This document shows, piece by piece, positions 14,898-24,000 of a stretch of 42,126 nt of DNA. Source of the DNA: Anaerolineae bacterium. Its GTDB lineage: Bacteria > Chloroflexota > Anaerolineae > B4-G1 > SLSP01. The notes beneath the pieces were generated by a model. The model did not search any database and was not told the DNA's origin. It worked only from the letters and a program-made list of their open reading frames with translations. A program made the translations under genes and the position numbers. Within the stretch, counting starts at the first letter, position 1. Each line of letters begins with the position of its first letter. Location: positions 1-42,126 of the forward strand of contig JAPKMR010000033.1 in assembly GCA_026645815.1 (NCBI GenBank), given 5' to 3'.

Positions 14898-15170
14898 TCA
14901 GCCAGGCCAGCGGCGAGGCCCGCGCGCTGCCGGTCCATCGCTTGCTGCGGGGAACACCTCTCCTGGCTCATCCAGACCATCTATCTCTGGTCCCAGCAAT
15001 AGATCCACGCGCGCCAGTGCGGCGCTATCGTAGCGCGAATAGCCGCAGACATCACAGCGCCACAGGGCAAAATTCGGCACGGTGATGACCCGCCAACCGA
15101 TACGTCGCACGTAAGTGCTCCGAGCGGGCCGTAGGCGGCCAAACGAACAACGTGGACAGCGATGCCGCAT
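14898..15170 (-). CDS. Small zinc-ribbon protein (YgiT-type zinc finger)
   Basis: The 90-residue protein has two CxxC pairs: CPRC near residue 5 and CDVC near residue 40 in WRCDVCGYSRYD. The spacing and the strand pattern between them (RRIGWRVITVPNFALW) resemble the YgiT/MqsA N-terminal zinc finger. It lacks the helix-turn-helix of MqsA and there is no partner toxin, so an antitoxin role is unsupported. The ATG at 15168-15170 overlaps the deoC stop (TGATG) with GGAGG upstream, so it is coupled to deoC. The last ~25 residues are Pro/Gly/Arg-rich and a CCTGGCT/AGCCAGG hairpin spans its stop codon. Function unknown. Confidence 0.65.
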   Translation of the reverse strand: MRHRCPRCSFGRLRPARSTYVRRIGWRVITVPNFALWRCDVCGYSRYDSAALARVDLLLGPEIDGLDEPGEVFPAASDGPAARGPRRWPG

Positions 15171-15835
15171 CAATCCTCCGCCTCTGCCAGAATTCTCAGG
15201 CTGGCGCTGGCGCCTAGCCGGTTAGCGCCGGCTTCGATCATCGCCAGGGCATTCGCGTAGGAGCGTATGCCTCCCGCCGCCTTCACGCCCACATCCGTCC
15301 CGACGGCTTGCCGCATGAGCGCTACATCCGCTGTGGTTGCCCCGGTCTTCGCAAAGCCGGTTGAGGTTTTGACGAAGTCGGCGCCTGCTTCCACGGAAAG
15401 CTGGCAGGCAATGATCTTCTCATCATCTGTCAGCAGCGCATTTTCGAAGATCACCTTCAATAACGTGCCGCGGTCGTGGCAAGCACGCGCCAGCACTCGA
15501 ATGTCGTCCCGCACCACGTCGTATTGTCCGGCTTTCAGGCGTCCAATCGGGATGACCATATCCACTTCTGTAGCGCCATCGTCTATGGTCTGCAACGTCT
15601 CAAAGCGTTTGACCGTGGTGGGGGTTGCCCCGAGCGGGAAACCGACCACGGTGCATACCGCTACCGGGGTGCCTTTGAGCAAGCTGGCGGAGAGCGCCAC
15701 ATAAGCTGGATTGATGCAGACTGTAGCAAAGCAGTGCTCTGCCGCTTCCGCGCACAGTTGTTCAACCTGCGCCGCCGTCGCTTCCGGCTTGAGAAGCGTG
15801 TGATCAATCATTCGTGCCAGGATTGCTCGTTTCAT
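15170..15835 (-). CDS. deoC: Deoxyribose-phosphate aldolase
   Basis: The protein cleaves 2-deoxyribose 5-phosphate to acetaldehyde and glyceraldehyde 3-phosphate in deoxynucleoside catabolism. The TIM-barrel hallmarks are IDHTLLKPEAT (10-20), VVGFPLGA (63-70), EVDMVIPIG (90-98), KVIFENALLTD (127-137), the Schiff-base lysine Lys156 in DFVKTSTGF, and Lys185 in VGVKAAGGIRS. At 221 residues it has the usual length. The ATG at 15833-15835 is chosen over a longer frame because GGAGG is nine bases upstream and ATGA overlaps the stop of the signal peptidase gene, so translation is coupled. No other deo genes are near. Confidence 0.93.
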   Translation of the reverse strand: MKRAILARMIDHTLLKPEATAAQVEQLCAEAAEHCFATVCINPAYVALSASLLKGTPVAVCTVVGFPLGATPTTVKRFETLQTIDDGATEVDMVIPIGRLKAGQYDVVRDDIRVLARACHDRGTLLKVIFENALLTDDEKIIACQLSVEAGADFVKTSTGFAKTGATTADVALMRQAVGTDVGVKAAGGIRSYANALAMIEAGANRLGASASLRILAEAED

Positions 15836-16449
15836 GGGTTTGCCTCCAATTCGGCAAAGGCATAATGTGGGAACGTGCCAAACAGTTCCAAAGGCCAATA
15901 ACGGAAGACGGCTTTACCAATGATGTTTTCCTTCGGCACAGGGCCCCACGCATGTGAGTCGCTGGAGTTGTTGCGATTGTCGCCCAGCAGGAAATACTCA
16001 TTGGTCGCTAACGTCCAACGATTGGTATAGCCTAGCGGTCCGCTGACATAGGTCTCGTTGATAGCGATGCCATTGATCCAGATCCGCCCATCGCGCGCCT
16101 CGATAGTATCCCCGGGTAGGCCAATGAGCCTTTTGATCAGCGGTATGCTATTTTTATCCCCGTTCAAGGGCTTCACGACCACGATATCCCCGCGCTCTGG
16201 AGTGTGAAACCAGTAACTGGCTTTGCTGACGAGCAAATATTGCCCCTCGTGCAATGTCGGTTGCATGCTCACCGAGAGCACCTGGTAGCGCCCAGTAAGG
16301 GTATTGATCAACACGAAGACAATAGCTGCAAGCAGTAACGTCTCCAACAAATCCTGTACCAGGATTTTGATGGAGGCTGGTTCGTCCGGTGATGGGAGCG
16401 GGCTGAGCGAGGGCGTTGCGCTCTGAGCAGCGATGACGGGTGTGTTCAT
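15832..16449 (-). CDS. lepB: Signal peptidase I, second of a tandem pair
   Basis: Type I signal peptidase, which removes signal peptides at the outer face of the membrane. There is one N-terminal membrane helix (LLETLLLAAIVFVLINTL, about 34-51), the catalytic Ser61 in SVSMQPTL, Lys106 in PLIKRLIGLPGD, and the late family box GDNRNNSSDSHAWGPV. From ATG 16449 it has 205 residues. A TTG at 16476, overlapping the upstream stop (ATTGA), would add nine residues; neither has a good ribosome binding site, so the gene is probably translated by coupling. It is a close paralogue of the adjacent upstream signal peptidase, differing mostly in the N-terminal tail. Confidence 0.9.
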   Translation of the reverse strand: MNTPVIAAQSATPSLSPLPSPDEPASIKILVQDLLETLLLAAIVFVLINTLTGRYQVLSVSMQPTLHEGQYLLVSKASYWFHTPERGDIVVVKPLNGDKNSIPLIKRLIGLPGDTIEARDGRIWINGIAINETYVSGPLGYTNRWTLATNEYFLLGDNRNNSSDSHAWGPVPKENIIGKAVFRYWPLELFGTFPHYAFAELEANP

Positions 16450-16472
16450 CTCAGAATCATCTAATGGCTGGC

Positions 16473-17093
16473 TCAATGGTCTTGTTGCAGCTCCTCATAA
16501 CTATAGTGCGGGATCAGGCCCCAATGTTCGGGGGGCCAATAGCAAAACACCGCTTTACCGATGATATTATCCCGCGGCAGCAGGCCCCAGGCGTGCGAAT
16601 CGCTGGAATTGTTGCGATTATCCCCCAGGACCAGGTACACTCCTTCATCAACCGTCCAGCGATTGGTATATATGGGCGGCGCGCTGATGTAAGGCTCATT
16701 GAGCGCGATGCCGTTCACCCATATTCTGCCTTCCCGCGCCTCCACGATATCTCCTGGCACACCGATGACACGCTTGATGAACGGAATGCTCCCTTGCCCT
16801 TCCGGAGGGCGGAGCACGACGATGTCACCGCGCTCTGGTTCGTGCAACCAGTAGGTCACCTTGCTGGCAATCAGGTATTGATTGCCATAGAGGCTGGGTT
16901 CCATGCTCTGCCCGTGTACCTGATAGCGTCCCGTGAGTGTATTGATGACCAGGAAGATGATGCCTGCCAGCAGCAGCGTCTCCAGCATGTCCTGAAGCCA
17001 GGAGCGGATACCGAACGAGCGACTCAGTGACGGCGTTTCCTCGTGTTCTGTTTCTTCTATAGGATTGACGGTTTCGATGTTGTTTTCGCTCAA
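16473..17093 (-). CDS. lepB: Signal peptidase I, first of a tandem pair
   Basis: Same architecture as its neighbour: one membrane helix (MLETLLLAGIIFLVINTL), catalytic Ser63 in HGQSMEPSL, Lys107 in PFIKRVIGVPGD, and GDNRNNSSDSHAWGLL. The frame stays open to 17237, but a promoter with TATAAT at 17151-17156 lies inside that extension, and GGAGG sits six bases before a TTG at 17093, so TTG 17093 (206 residues) is the likely start. The acidic N-terminal tail (PIEETEHEET) faces the cytoplasm. It heads an operon with the second peptidase, deoC and the zinc-ribbon gene. Two peptidases may split substrates in this heavily secreting organism (inference). Confidence 0.9.
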   Translation of the reverse strand: MSENNIETVNPIEETEHEETPSLSRSFGIRSWLQDMLETLLLAGIIFLVINTLTGRYQVHGQSMEPSLYGNQYLIASKVTYWLHEPERGDIVVLRPPEGQGSIPFIKRVIGVPGDIVEAREGRIWVNGIALNEPYISAPPIYTNRWTVDEGVYLVLGDNRNNSSDSHAWGLLPRDNIIGKAVFCYWPPEHWGLIPHYSYEELQQDH

Positions 17094-17150
17094 ACGTTTC
17101 CTCCATATCCCGGCAAAGCGAAATCCTTCAGCCGGGAACCAAACGCTTGC

Positions 17151-17178
17151 ATTATAGTCCATCTGGAGTGGTGTGCAA
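17151..17178 (-). promoter_or_regulatory. Promoter of the signal peptidase-deoC operon
   Basis: Minus-strand TTGCAC (17173-17178) and TATAAT (17151-17156) are 16 bases apart. A short 5' leader of about 50 bases with a CCCGGCTG/CCGGG-type fold leads to TTG 17093. Confidence 0.7.
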
Positions 17179-17243
17179 GCCATCTGGCGCTGGCGGCGCC
17201 GGTCGCTTCCTTTTGCTCGCATCGCCGGTGCGGACATAGAAAA

Positions 17244-17274
17244 GCCCGTCCCCGAAGCAGCGCCAGGGACGGGC
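17244..17274 (-). terminator. Intrinsic terminator of the small membrane protein gene
   Basis: GCCCGTCCC (17244-17252) pairs with GGGACGGGC (17266-17274). On the minus strand the stem is followed by TTTTC, so it ends transcription coming from 17305-17604. Confidence 0.75.
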
Positions 17275-17304
17275 CAGCTAAATCTGCGAAAATGGCCAGC
17301 TGTC

Positions 17305-17604
17305 TCAGGCTTCCGGGGAGCTCTCAGGCTCGCTGGGCACTACCGGCAGAGGTGTTTCGCTCTCAGGCTCAGCGTAAGGCTGAGCTTCAGCCTCAGCGTC
17401 AGGCTCAGCCTCGTCTTCCCAACCGATAATCCATACTGCGAGTCCTGCCACTGCAATGGTCGCGACAATCAGCGCAGCCCACTGCCCGGCTAGTAGACCT
17501 ACGTCACGAGCCGACCAGATCAAGATGATGACCATGCCAATGGAGAGCACAATCCAAGAGGTCCACTGTGGGTGCTGGGTGATGAATGCCTTGATTTTAG
17601 CCAT
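17305..17604 (-). CDS. Small membrane protein with acidic Pro/Glu-rich tail
   Basis: The 99-residue protein has two membrane helices (SWIVLSIGMVIILIWSA and a WAALIVATIAVAGLAVWII segment) and then a 45-residue tail rich in Glu, Ala, Pro and Ser (EAEPDAEAEAQPYAEPESE), encoded by near-repeats of GCTCAGGCTCAGC-like sequence that may vary in length between strains. The N-terminus begins MAKIKAFITQHPQW. I do not recognise a family. It has its own terminator at 17244-17274. The gap to the GNAT gene upstream is 101 bp. Confidence 0.7.
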   Translation of the reverse strand: MAKIKAFITQHPQWTSWIVLSIGMVIILIWSARDVGLLAGQWAALIVATIAVAGLAVWIIGWEDEAEPDAEAEAQPYAEPESETPLPVVPSEPESSPEA

Positions 17605-17705
17605 TGTTTTTTCCTCAATCGTAATGATCTATGAAAAGCGAACGTTTCTCTGCGGTTCTCGCTCTAGATTGATTTCCTCAAACAAGCCTTTCACGCCGGC
17701 GCCGC

Positions 17706-18203
17706 TTAGATAGGACGGCGCACCATATCTTCGCGCAAGACCTTGACCATGACGTTGGTGGCGTTCGGATTCCATTCCGCTGCCGCCAGTCGCCATTGCT
17801 TGGGAAGCACATCGAAGGCACATTCTTTGTACCCAAATTGCTCCCAGAAGCTGATCAACTGCGGACTGGGACGTGGCGGAAGGAAGAGCATTGCCGCCTC
17901 GGCTTGCAATAACTTCGCCTGTTCCTCAATGCGCTCGACCAGGGCGCGCCCGGCGAGGGCAGGATTCACGGTGGGCGCCACCAGGAAATCGGTGACGCGC
18001 GTGATCAGGTTTTCCACTTGCCAGCCCAACATCGCCACAATCTGCCCGTTCAACTCCGCCAGCATAAAGCCGACCTCGCTAAACCGTTGGGCGACCATCA
18101 AGCGGTTGACCTCGCCGCCTTTGCGACGGGCACGGTTGACAAAATCTGCGATTGCTGCGGCGTCATCCAATTTGGCTCTGCGTATCTGGTATTCCGGAGC
18201 CAT
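17706..18203 (-). CDS. GNAT-family N-acetyltransferase
   Basis: The 165-residue protein has the GNAT layout: an N-terminal RRAKLDDAAAIADFVNRA helix region, then FMLAELNGQIVAMLGWQVE strands, a DFLVAPTVNPALAGRALVE stretch where the acetyl-CoA loop (normally R/Q-x-x-G-x-G/A) is degenerate, and a late FWEQFGYKEC motif typical of the family. It could acetylate a small molecule or a protein; the substrate is unknown. The ATG at 18203 is preferred to the longer frame (18236) because GGGAGG lies four bases upstream and a promoter with TATAAT at 18251-18256 drives it. Confidence 0.75.
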   Translation of the reverse strand: MAPEYQIRRAKLDDAAAIADFVNRARRKGGEVNRLMVAQRFSEVGFMLAELNGQIVAMLGWQVENLITRVTDFLVAPTVNPALAGRALVERIEEQAKLLQAEAAMLFLPPRPSPQLISFWEQFGYKECAFDVLPKQWRLAAAEWNPNATNVMVKVLREDMVRRPI

Positions 18204-18250
18204 CTCGCCTCCCTTAAGAAACCAAGGCCTGCCCATATATTATGCTTTTT

Positions 18251-18278
18251 ATTATACCCTGCTTTGGAAGAAGGACAA
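18251..18278 (-). promoter_or_regulatory. Promoter of the GNAT gene
   Basis: Minus-strand TTGTCC (18273-18278) and TATAAT (18251-18256), 16 bases apart, about 48 bases before ATG 18203. Confidence 0.6.
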
Positions 18279-18296
18279 TATTACCTCCATTAGGAT

Positions 18297-18444
18297 TTCG
18301 TAGCAGGTCGCTGACCGAAACCGCGCTATGCCCCGCACACTGCCCTTGAAGCGCAAGCAAGGCATTCGTACCGGGGTTGATGAAGCAACCATATCGCACA
18401 GCGAGCCTCACAGGGTACGCAGAAGCCCTTTCACCTGCTACGAA
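18297..18444. repeat. 148-bp element with 12-bp terminal inverted repeats, copy A
   Basis: The ends are TTCGTAGCAGGT (18297-18308) and its exact complement (18433-18444). The whole stretch is about 92% identical to 29456-29602. It has no ORF worth calling. It occupies most of the 340-bp gap between the divergent GNAT and Gfo/Idh genes, and a promoter for the latter lies 20 bp to its right. Confidence 0.85.
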
Positions 18445-18463
18445 TGCCCCCATTACCTGTGAT

Positions 18464-18492
18464 TTGCCTATCCTCCCTGTCTGGAGTACAAT
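18464..18492 (+). promoter_or_regulatory. Promoter of the Gfo/Idh-D-2-hydroxyacid dehydrogenase genes
   Basis: TTGCCT (18464-18469) and TACAAT (18487-18492) are 17 bases apart, 51 bases before the ATG at 18544. Confidence 0.55.
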
Positions 18493-18543
18493 CTCACTGT
18501 TTCTCGTACCCTTCATTCTGTCACTCAAACACCGGAGTATCGC

Positions 18544-19563
18544 ATGACCATGAACTTATCTATTGGTGTCTTGGGCACCGGCTTTGCCGGCATGCACGTC
18601 CAACGGCTCCTGCGCCTTGAGAACGTCACTGTACGCGCCGTGTGCGGCACTTCCGAGGCCAAGGCGCAGGCCTTCATTGAGAAGCACGGCGCTCACACAG
18701 CACGCCCCTTTGGCGACTTTGACGCGATGTTGGCTCAGACCCCACTGGATGCGCTCTACGTCTGCATTCCGCCGCACGCGCATCGCGGTCAGGTCGAGCG
18801 CGCTGCTGCCCGCGGCATACACCTCTTCCTCGAAAAGCCCATCGCCTTCGATATCGCCGGCGCCGAACGCCAGGCTGAGGCCATCGAACGCGCGGGCGTC
18901 GTTAGCCTGGTCGGGCACCACCATCGCTTCCGCGAGAGCGTCGAAGCCTTCAAACACCTGCTCGATTCTGGCGCGGTAGGACCTGCCACCTTGTTCCAGG
19001 GGCGCTACTGGTGCAACATGACCGGCTCCGCCTGGTGGCGCAGCAGCGAAGGCTCCCGCGGGCAAGTCTTCGAGCAAGTCATCCACATCTACGATATGGC
19101 GCTCAATTTCCTCGGTGAACCGGAAACCGTTTGCGCCTTTACCGCCAACCTCGTCCACCGTCACATTCCTGATTACACCATTGAAGACACCTCCGCAGCC
19201 ATCATCCGCTTCAAGAATGGCGCCTTGGCGAACATCGCTGGTTCTAACACCGCTCTTCCACGCCGTTACCTCGGCGATTTCCGCATCGTGGCCGAAAAGG
19301 CTGTGCTGGATTACCACTCCGCCGGTCAGGATACCGTCATTCCACCCCAGGCCACGCTCTATGACTATCGCGCCGAGGAACCGGCGCTCACGCAATTCAC
19401 CGAGACTCGCGACCCCTACATGGCTGAGACCCTGGAATTCCTCGCCGCCATCCAAGGGCAGACCGCGCCGCGCACCCCCGTGCAAGCCGGGGTCCTGGGC
19501 ATTCGCCTGGTCAGCGCCGTGCTCGAATCCGCTGCACGCGGTGGGCATCCCGTGCAAATATAA
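18544..19563 (+). CDS. Gfo/Idh/MocA-family NAD(P)-dependent dehydrogenase
   Basis: A 339-residue oxidoreductase with an N-terminal Rossmann fold, IGVLGTGFAGMHVQRLL, and the family hallmark FLEKPIAFDI. The C-terminal alpha/beta domain includes VGHHHRFRESVEAFK, with the conserved histidines, and GRYWCNMTGSAWWRSSEGS. Members act on sugars, inositols or sugar nucleotides. The gene pairs with a D-2-hydroxyacid dehydrogenase 54 bp downstream. GGAG lies about seven bases before the ATG; a second ATG two codons later is also possible. No sugar transporter is near, so the substrate is not predictable. Confidence 0.9.
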   Translation: MTMNLSIGVLGTGFAGMHVQRLLRLENVTVRAVCGTSEAKAQAFIEKHGAHTARPFGDFDAMLAQTPLDALYVCIPPHAHRGQVERAAARGIHLFLEKPIAFDIAGAERQAEAIERAGVVSLVGHHHRFRESVEAFKHLLDSGAVGPATLFQGRYWCNMTGSAWWRSSEGSRGQVFEQVIHIYDMALNFLGEPETVCAFTANLVHRHIPDYTIEDTSAAIIRFKNGALANIAGSNTALPRRYLGDFRIVAEKAVLDYHSAGQDTVIPPQATLYDYRAEEPALTQFTETRDPYMAETLEFLAAIQGQTAPRTPVQAGVLGIRLVSAVLESAARGGHPVQI

Positions 19564-19617
19564 CCCTGCAAACCTGTTATTCCAGCTGCTCCGTGCTTAA
19601 TTCAAAAGGAGATTGCC

Positions 19618-20613
19618 ATGCGTTTGTTGATCAACCTGCCACCCACGTTCTTTACCCATCCGCAGTTGCGGCCCTTCTTTGCCCGCTTCGAGGCTCTGGT
19701 TGGCGAAGTCCGTTACACCTCGCACGATACTACCGAGGACCTCATGCGCGACCTTCCCTGGGCTGAGGCTCTCTTCATGTGGGCCTATCCCCCCATAGCT
19801 GCGGCGGATCTCGATCGCTGTCCGTACCTGAAATTTGTCGGGCAGCTCAACACCACCCAGGCCTACGTCAACGCCTTCCTTGCTAAAGGCATCGCCCATA
19901 GCGAAGTGCGCCATTGTTGGTCGCCCGCCGTCGCCGAACTCGCGCTCACCCTCATTCTTTCGGGACTGCGCCAGACCAGCGCCTACCATTGCGCCATGCG
20001 CACCGGCGCTGAGCATTGGCTCATCACTTTCCCCGCCGACATCAACCCGCTGGAGCGCCAGCTCACCGGACGTGCCGTTGGTCTCATCGGCTTTGGCGCC
20101 ATCGGGCAGCGATTGGCCCAGCTACTCGCGCCCTTCGCCGTGACTCTGCGCGTTGCCGACCCCTACCTGCCCGCGGAAATCGGCGCGCAATACGGCGCGC
20201 AGCTGGTCTCCGTAGCCGAATTGATCCAGCAAAGCGAGGTCGTCGTGCTCTGCGCTGCCAATAACCCCGGCGCGCGTCACGTCGTCGGCGCCGCGGAAAT
20301 TGCTGCCCTGCGACCCAATGCCGTGTTTGTCAACGTGGGTCGCTCCATGCTCGTGGATATGGAGGCCCTGCAACAGCGCCTCGCCCAGGGCGACCTTATC
20401 GCCATGCTCGATGTCTACGACCAGGAGCCATTGGCCCTCGATTCCCCGCTGCGCGCGTTGCCCAATGCCTTCCTCACCCCGCACGTTGGCGGCGGCATCA
20501 TGGAATCCGTTGAGCGTGCCCTCACCATGCTCGGCGATGACCTCGAAGCCTTTATCAAAGAGCAACCGCGGAAATACGCCATCACCGCCAGCATGCTCCA
20601 GAACTTCCGCTAA
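19618..20613 (+). CDS. D-isomer-specific 2-hydroxyacid dehydrogenase
   Basis: This 331-residue protein reduces a 2-oxoacid to a D-2-hydroxyacid, or the reverse, with NAD(P)H. The cofactor motif is GLIGFGAIGQRLAQLL. The catalytic Arg is in NVGRSMLVD, the Glu in DVYDQEPLALDSPL, and the His in FLTPHVGGGIME, so all three residues are present. The family includes glyoxylate, lactate and phosphoglycerate dehydrogenases; the lack of ACT domains argues against SerA. AAAGGAG precedes the ATG. It is probably co-transcribed with the Gfo/Idh dehydrogenase. A palindrome of the hairpin family lies 60 bp downstream. Confidence 0.9.
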   Translation: MRLLINLPPTFFTHPQLRPFFARFEALVGEVRYTSHDTTEDLMRDLPWAEALFMWAYPPIAAADLDRCPYLKFVGQLNTTQAYVNAFLAKGIAHSEVRHCWSPAVAELALTLILSGLRQTSAYHCAMRTGAEHWLITFPADINPLERQLTGRAVGLIGFGAIGQRLAQLLAPFAVTLRVADPYLPAEIGAQYGAQLVSVAELIQQSEVVVLCAANNPGARHVVGAAEIAALRPNAVFVNVGRSMLVDMEALQQRLAQGDLIAMLDVYDQEPLALDSPLRALPNAFLTPHVGGGIMESVERALTMLGDDLEAFIKEQPRKYAITASMLQNFR

Positions 20614-20673
20614 GCGCCGGGGCTATAGCATTCCGCAACCGCGCCATCCCTGCCTGGTTTTGCCTGCTAAAGA

Positions 20674-20710
20674 GTCTTTTTGGGACGCGTGAAGCGCGTC
20701 CCAAAAAGAC
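20674..20710. repeat. Hairpin-family copy 5
   Basis: Arms GTCTTTTTGGGACGCG (20674-20689) and its exact complement (20695-20710), loop TGAAG. The head TGCCTGGTTTTGCCTG at 20651-20666 is identical to 36601-36616. A-rich sequence follows (ACAAAAAAC). Confidence 0.85.
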
Positions 20711-20805
20711 AAAAAACTACAGTAGCAAACTAACTGGATAGGAGGTTAAGCAAGGATAAAGCAGAGCAAAAGTGGAGTGGGGGGAGACCCGCCGCGGAGC
20801 GGCAA

Positions 20806-21006
20806 GTGGAAGAGCGTGAAGAGCTTGCCAGCGTGGCTACCCAGGGTTACTGCCAGGCCCTGCGCAGTGCGTTGACTGACGACGACCGGGCGCCTTTGGA
20901 CGCAGCGGGGTTACGCCTGCGGGAGCAGCTGATCCAGATCAGCTGTAGCAGATTACTGGTAGAAACTGAGAGAAGTTATGCAAACAGACGAGGGGGGTTC
21001 CCTTAA
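20806..21006 (+). pseudogene. Possible gene remnant, 66 codons, unrecognised
   Basis: This is the only open frame of note in the 389-bp gap after the D-2-hydroxyacid dehydrogenase. The frame is open back to about 20731 and continues upstream of the nominal GTG at 20806, with a GC-rich third-position pattern until about 20945, after which it becomes AT-richer. An AGGAGG at 20741-20746 has no usable start codon at the right distance. The translation includes GYCQALRSALTDDDRAPLDA. I do not recognise a family. Its stop interlocks tail to tail with the cyclase stop (TTAA). It may be the end of a broken gene or a chance ORF. Confidence 0.3.
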
Positions 21007-24000
21007 AACGACGCCGCCGTCGAATGCAGCAGCTCCGCATTGAACGGCACACCCCCCAGAAACTGCGCGCGTAACGCCGGGTCGTGGATGGCATCGGCGC
21101 GCTCTTGTAACAGCCGTTGCCCCGTGGCGCGCACTTGCTCCGCGCGTGCGGCTTCTCCGGCAACGTCCAACACGCGGTAGCAGGTGAGATAGACCCACAC
21201 CGGGAACTCGACCCCCTCTGCCGCAGCCTCATCCAGTTGCGCCAGAATCTCCGTCACGGTGTCTAGCGCCTGGGATACCGCCCCTTCCATAAGCGCAGCG
21301 CGGGCCAGGCCGGCGAGGTCATCCAGGGCGGCGCCGCTTTGCTCCAGCGTGCGCCGCAATGCCAGCGCCTCCGTGAAGGCTGCTCTGGCTTGTTGCGCCT
21401 GCCCTGCTTTCAACCACGCCAATCCCAGGTGATTCAACGTATAGCCCAGGCTGTAGGTGTCCTCGATCTCGCGCTGTAATTCAGAAGCCTCTTGTCCCAA
21501 CTTGAGCGCCGCCTCGAACTCGCCCAACATCGTGTGGATCAGGCCCAACGTATCCAGGCTGAGCGCCACCCCTTCGCGATGGCCGACTTCACGGCCCATC
21601 TGGTGTGCCTGTGTGTGATAGTCCCGCGCGGTGCGGTAGTCCCCCAAATCGAAGGCATTGTTGCCCAAGCTATTGAGCGCAAAACCCTCCGCGTAGCGCC
21701 AACCGATGGCGCGGCTTTCAGCCAACGCCTGTTGGTACTGCGCCCGTTCTGCCATGTAGTCGCCCATCTGCGCGTATAAGGCGCCAAACATCAGTGCACA
21801 CTGAATCCGCCCCGGCTTGTACTCTAGTGCCGCATAGAGCGCCTGGGCGGCTTCATAGAATGTGCGCGCTTCGACGTAATTCGCCTCCTGATACAGCGTC
21901 GTGCCCAGCTCATAGAGGGCTTGCGCCTCCTCTTGCTGATGACCATGCTCGCGGGCCACGGCCAACGCCTGCTCTAGCCGCTCGCGGGAGGTCCCAAATT
22001 CGCCTTGCTGCCGCAGAATCGCGCCCCAGGTGCGCAAGCTCTGGGTTTCGAGCAGCGAGTCCGCAGCCTGGAGGGCCAGCTGCACGCTCTCCTGGGCTGC
22101 CAACAGCGCCGTCGGATAATCATCTATCGTGCGGGCGTAACGAGCCTGCCGTAGAGCCACCGTGGCGCGCCGCTCCGGGTCACCGGTTGCCGCCGCGAGT
22201 TGCACCAGCGCCGCGATGTCTTCTGCTTGCGCGGCGCGCTCCCCCAACACCTCGTAGACCGCCTCGCGTCCCAGAAGGAGCTGCCGGCGCGTTTCCGTCT
22301 CAGAATCGGGGGTCAGCGCCAGCGCCCGGCTGAAGTAAGCCACAGCATTCGCGTTGTCATAGGTGCGCGCTGCCTGTTCGCCCGCCAGCCCGGCGTAGTG
22401 GCGCTCTGCTTCTGGGCGTTCTGCTTGATGGTAGTGGTGCACCAGCAGCGGCAATTGCATGGCTGAAACCGGCTGCGCCGCATACCAATCCGCGATCAGT
22501 GTGTGCAGCTCGCGGCGTTGCGCATAGAGCAGCGTTTGATAGGCGGCTTCCTGGGTGATGATATGCTTGAATACATAGGTCAGCTCCGGCGCCGGCGCCT
22601 CGATGAAGGTGAAATCGCGTTGATTGAGCGCCAGAAGTTCCGCACGCAGCTCCGATTCCGGCATGGGTGCAACCCACTGCGTGAACGCGGCATGTAGCGG
22701 TGTAAAGGGGAAACTGCGCCCGATGACCGCCGCCACCTTGAGCACGGCTTGCTGCGTCGCCGGCAGGCGATCAATGCGCGCCAGGATCAAGCCGTGGAGG
22801 GTATCGGGCAGAGTCTGCACAGCTTGCGCCAGATCACCCACGATGTGTGCCGGCGGTGTGAGGTTGCCGCGTTCGCGCAGCGCGTGGAGCAATTCCTCGG
22901 CAAAGAACGGATTGCCGCCGGAACGGGTCTGGATCACAGTTGCCAGGGCTTCTGGCAGCGCGGCTACGGGAACGCCCAAGCGCTGGGCTGCCAGCGCCAC
23001 AATCTCCGCTGGCGCCAACCCTTCCAGACGCAGCGTTTCCGCAAAGGGTAATTCGCGCAGGCGGCGCAGGTTGGCTTCGGCGGGATGCCCCAGCTCCAGC
23101 GGGCGGTGAACCACGACCAGGAGCAACGGCATATCTGCCACCCATGCCCGTCGCGCCAAATCTTCCGCCAACTGCCACGATAGCGCATCGAGCCAGTGCG
23201 CGTCTTCCAACACGAGAATTAATGGCTGCGACCTGGTCCAAGCCGTCAGCAACGTCAGGAGCAGCTGGCGGAGCGCCTGTTGCCGTAATTCCGGTGTGAG
23301 AGCGGCGGTCAAGGGTGTTTCCGGGAAATCCAGGTCGAGCAGGGGATTGAGCAGTGGCGCATGGTTGGCCTGCTCGGGGACAATGTGCGCCATGGCTGCG
23401 GCGACGCTTTGGCGGCGGGCAACGGGATCGCTCATATTCTCGATATCGAAATAGGCGGTAAAAACATCACGCCAGGCGCGATAAGGCGTCTGCTGCTCGA
23501 TGCTTTGACCCGCACCCAGCAAGCCCGTCAAGCCGCGCTCTCTTACCCGCTGCTTGAGCGCGTCAATCAGCCGCGTCTTGCCGATGCCGGCCTCGCCTTC
23601 GAGCAATAGCTCGCGAGGATGCCCGGCTTGCAGCGCGTCGAGGCAGCTCTCCAGGTGTTGCATCTCGGCGCGGCGACCCACCAGGGCGGCGTCATCACCG
23701 GTGGAAGCCGGCGCATGTGCCCGGGGTCGGTAGATGCGCACGAGCTCCGCGCGGCCCTTGACGCGCACAGGCGGCAGGCTCTCGTAGCCGATCCGAACGC
23801 GGGTCTGGATGTAGATGCTGTGCGCGCAGCGGATCTCGCCGGGTGGGGCTGCTGTCATCAGGCGGGCCGCGAGCACTGCATCATCGCCGATGACGCCGTA
23901 AGTGCGGCGGGTCGCGCTGCCGTATTCGCCCGTCCGCGCCGGACCGCTGGCGATGCCGATTTGCGCTTGGGGCGCAAACTCGAGCTGCGCTGGCGGTGCG

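Noticed and set aside
14898..15170. MqsA-type antitoxin
   Set aside because: It has the zinc-ribbon half only, no helix-turn-helix and no adjacent toxin.
17094..17237. N-terminal extension of the first signal peptidase to 17237
   Set aside because: The extension contains a clear promoter (TTGCAC-16-TATAAT), is Arg/Gln-rich and unlike the family; TTG 17093 has GGAGG.
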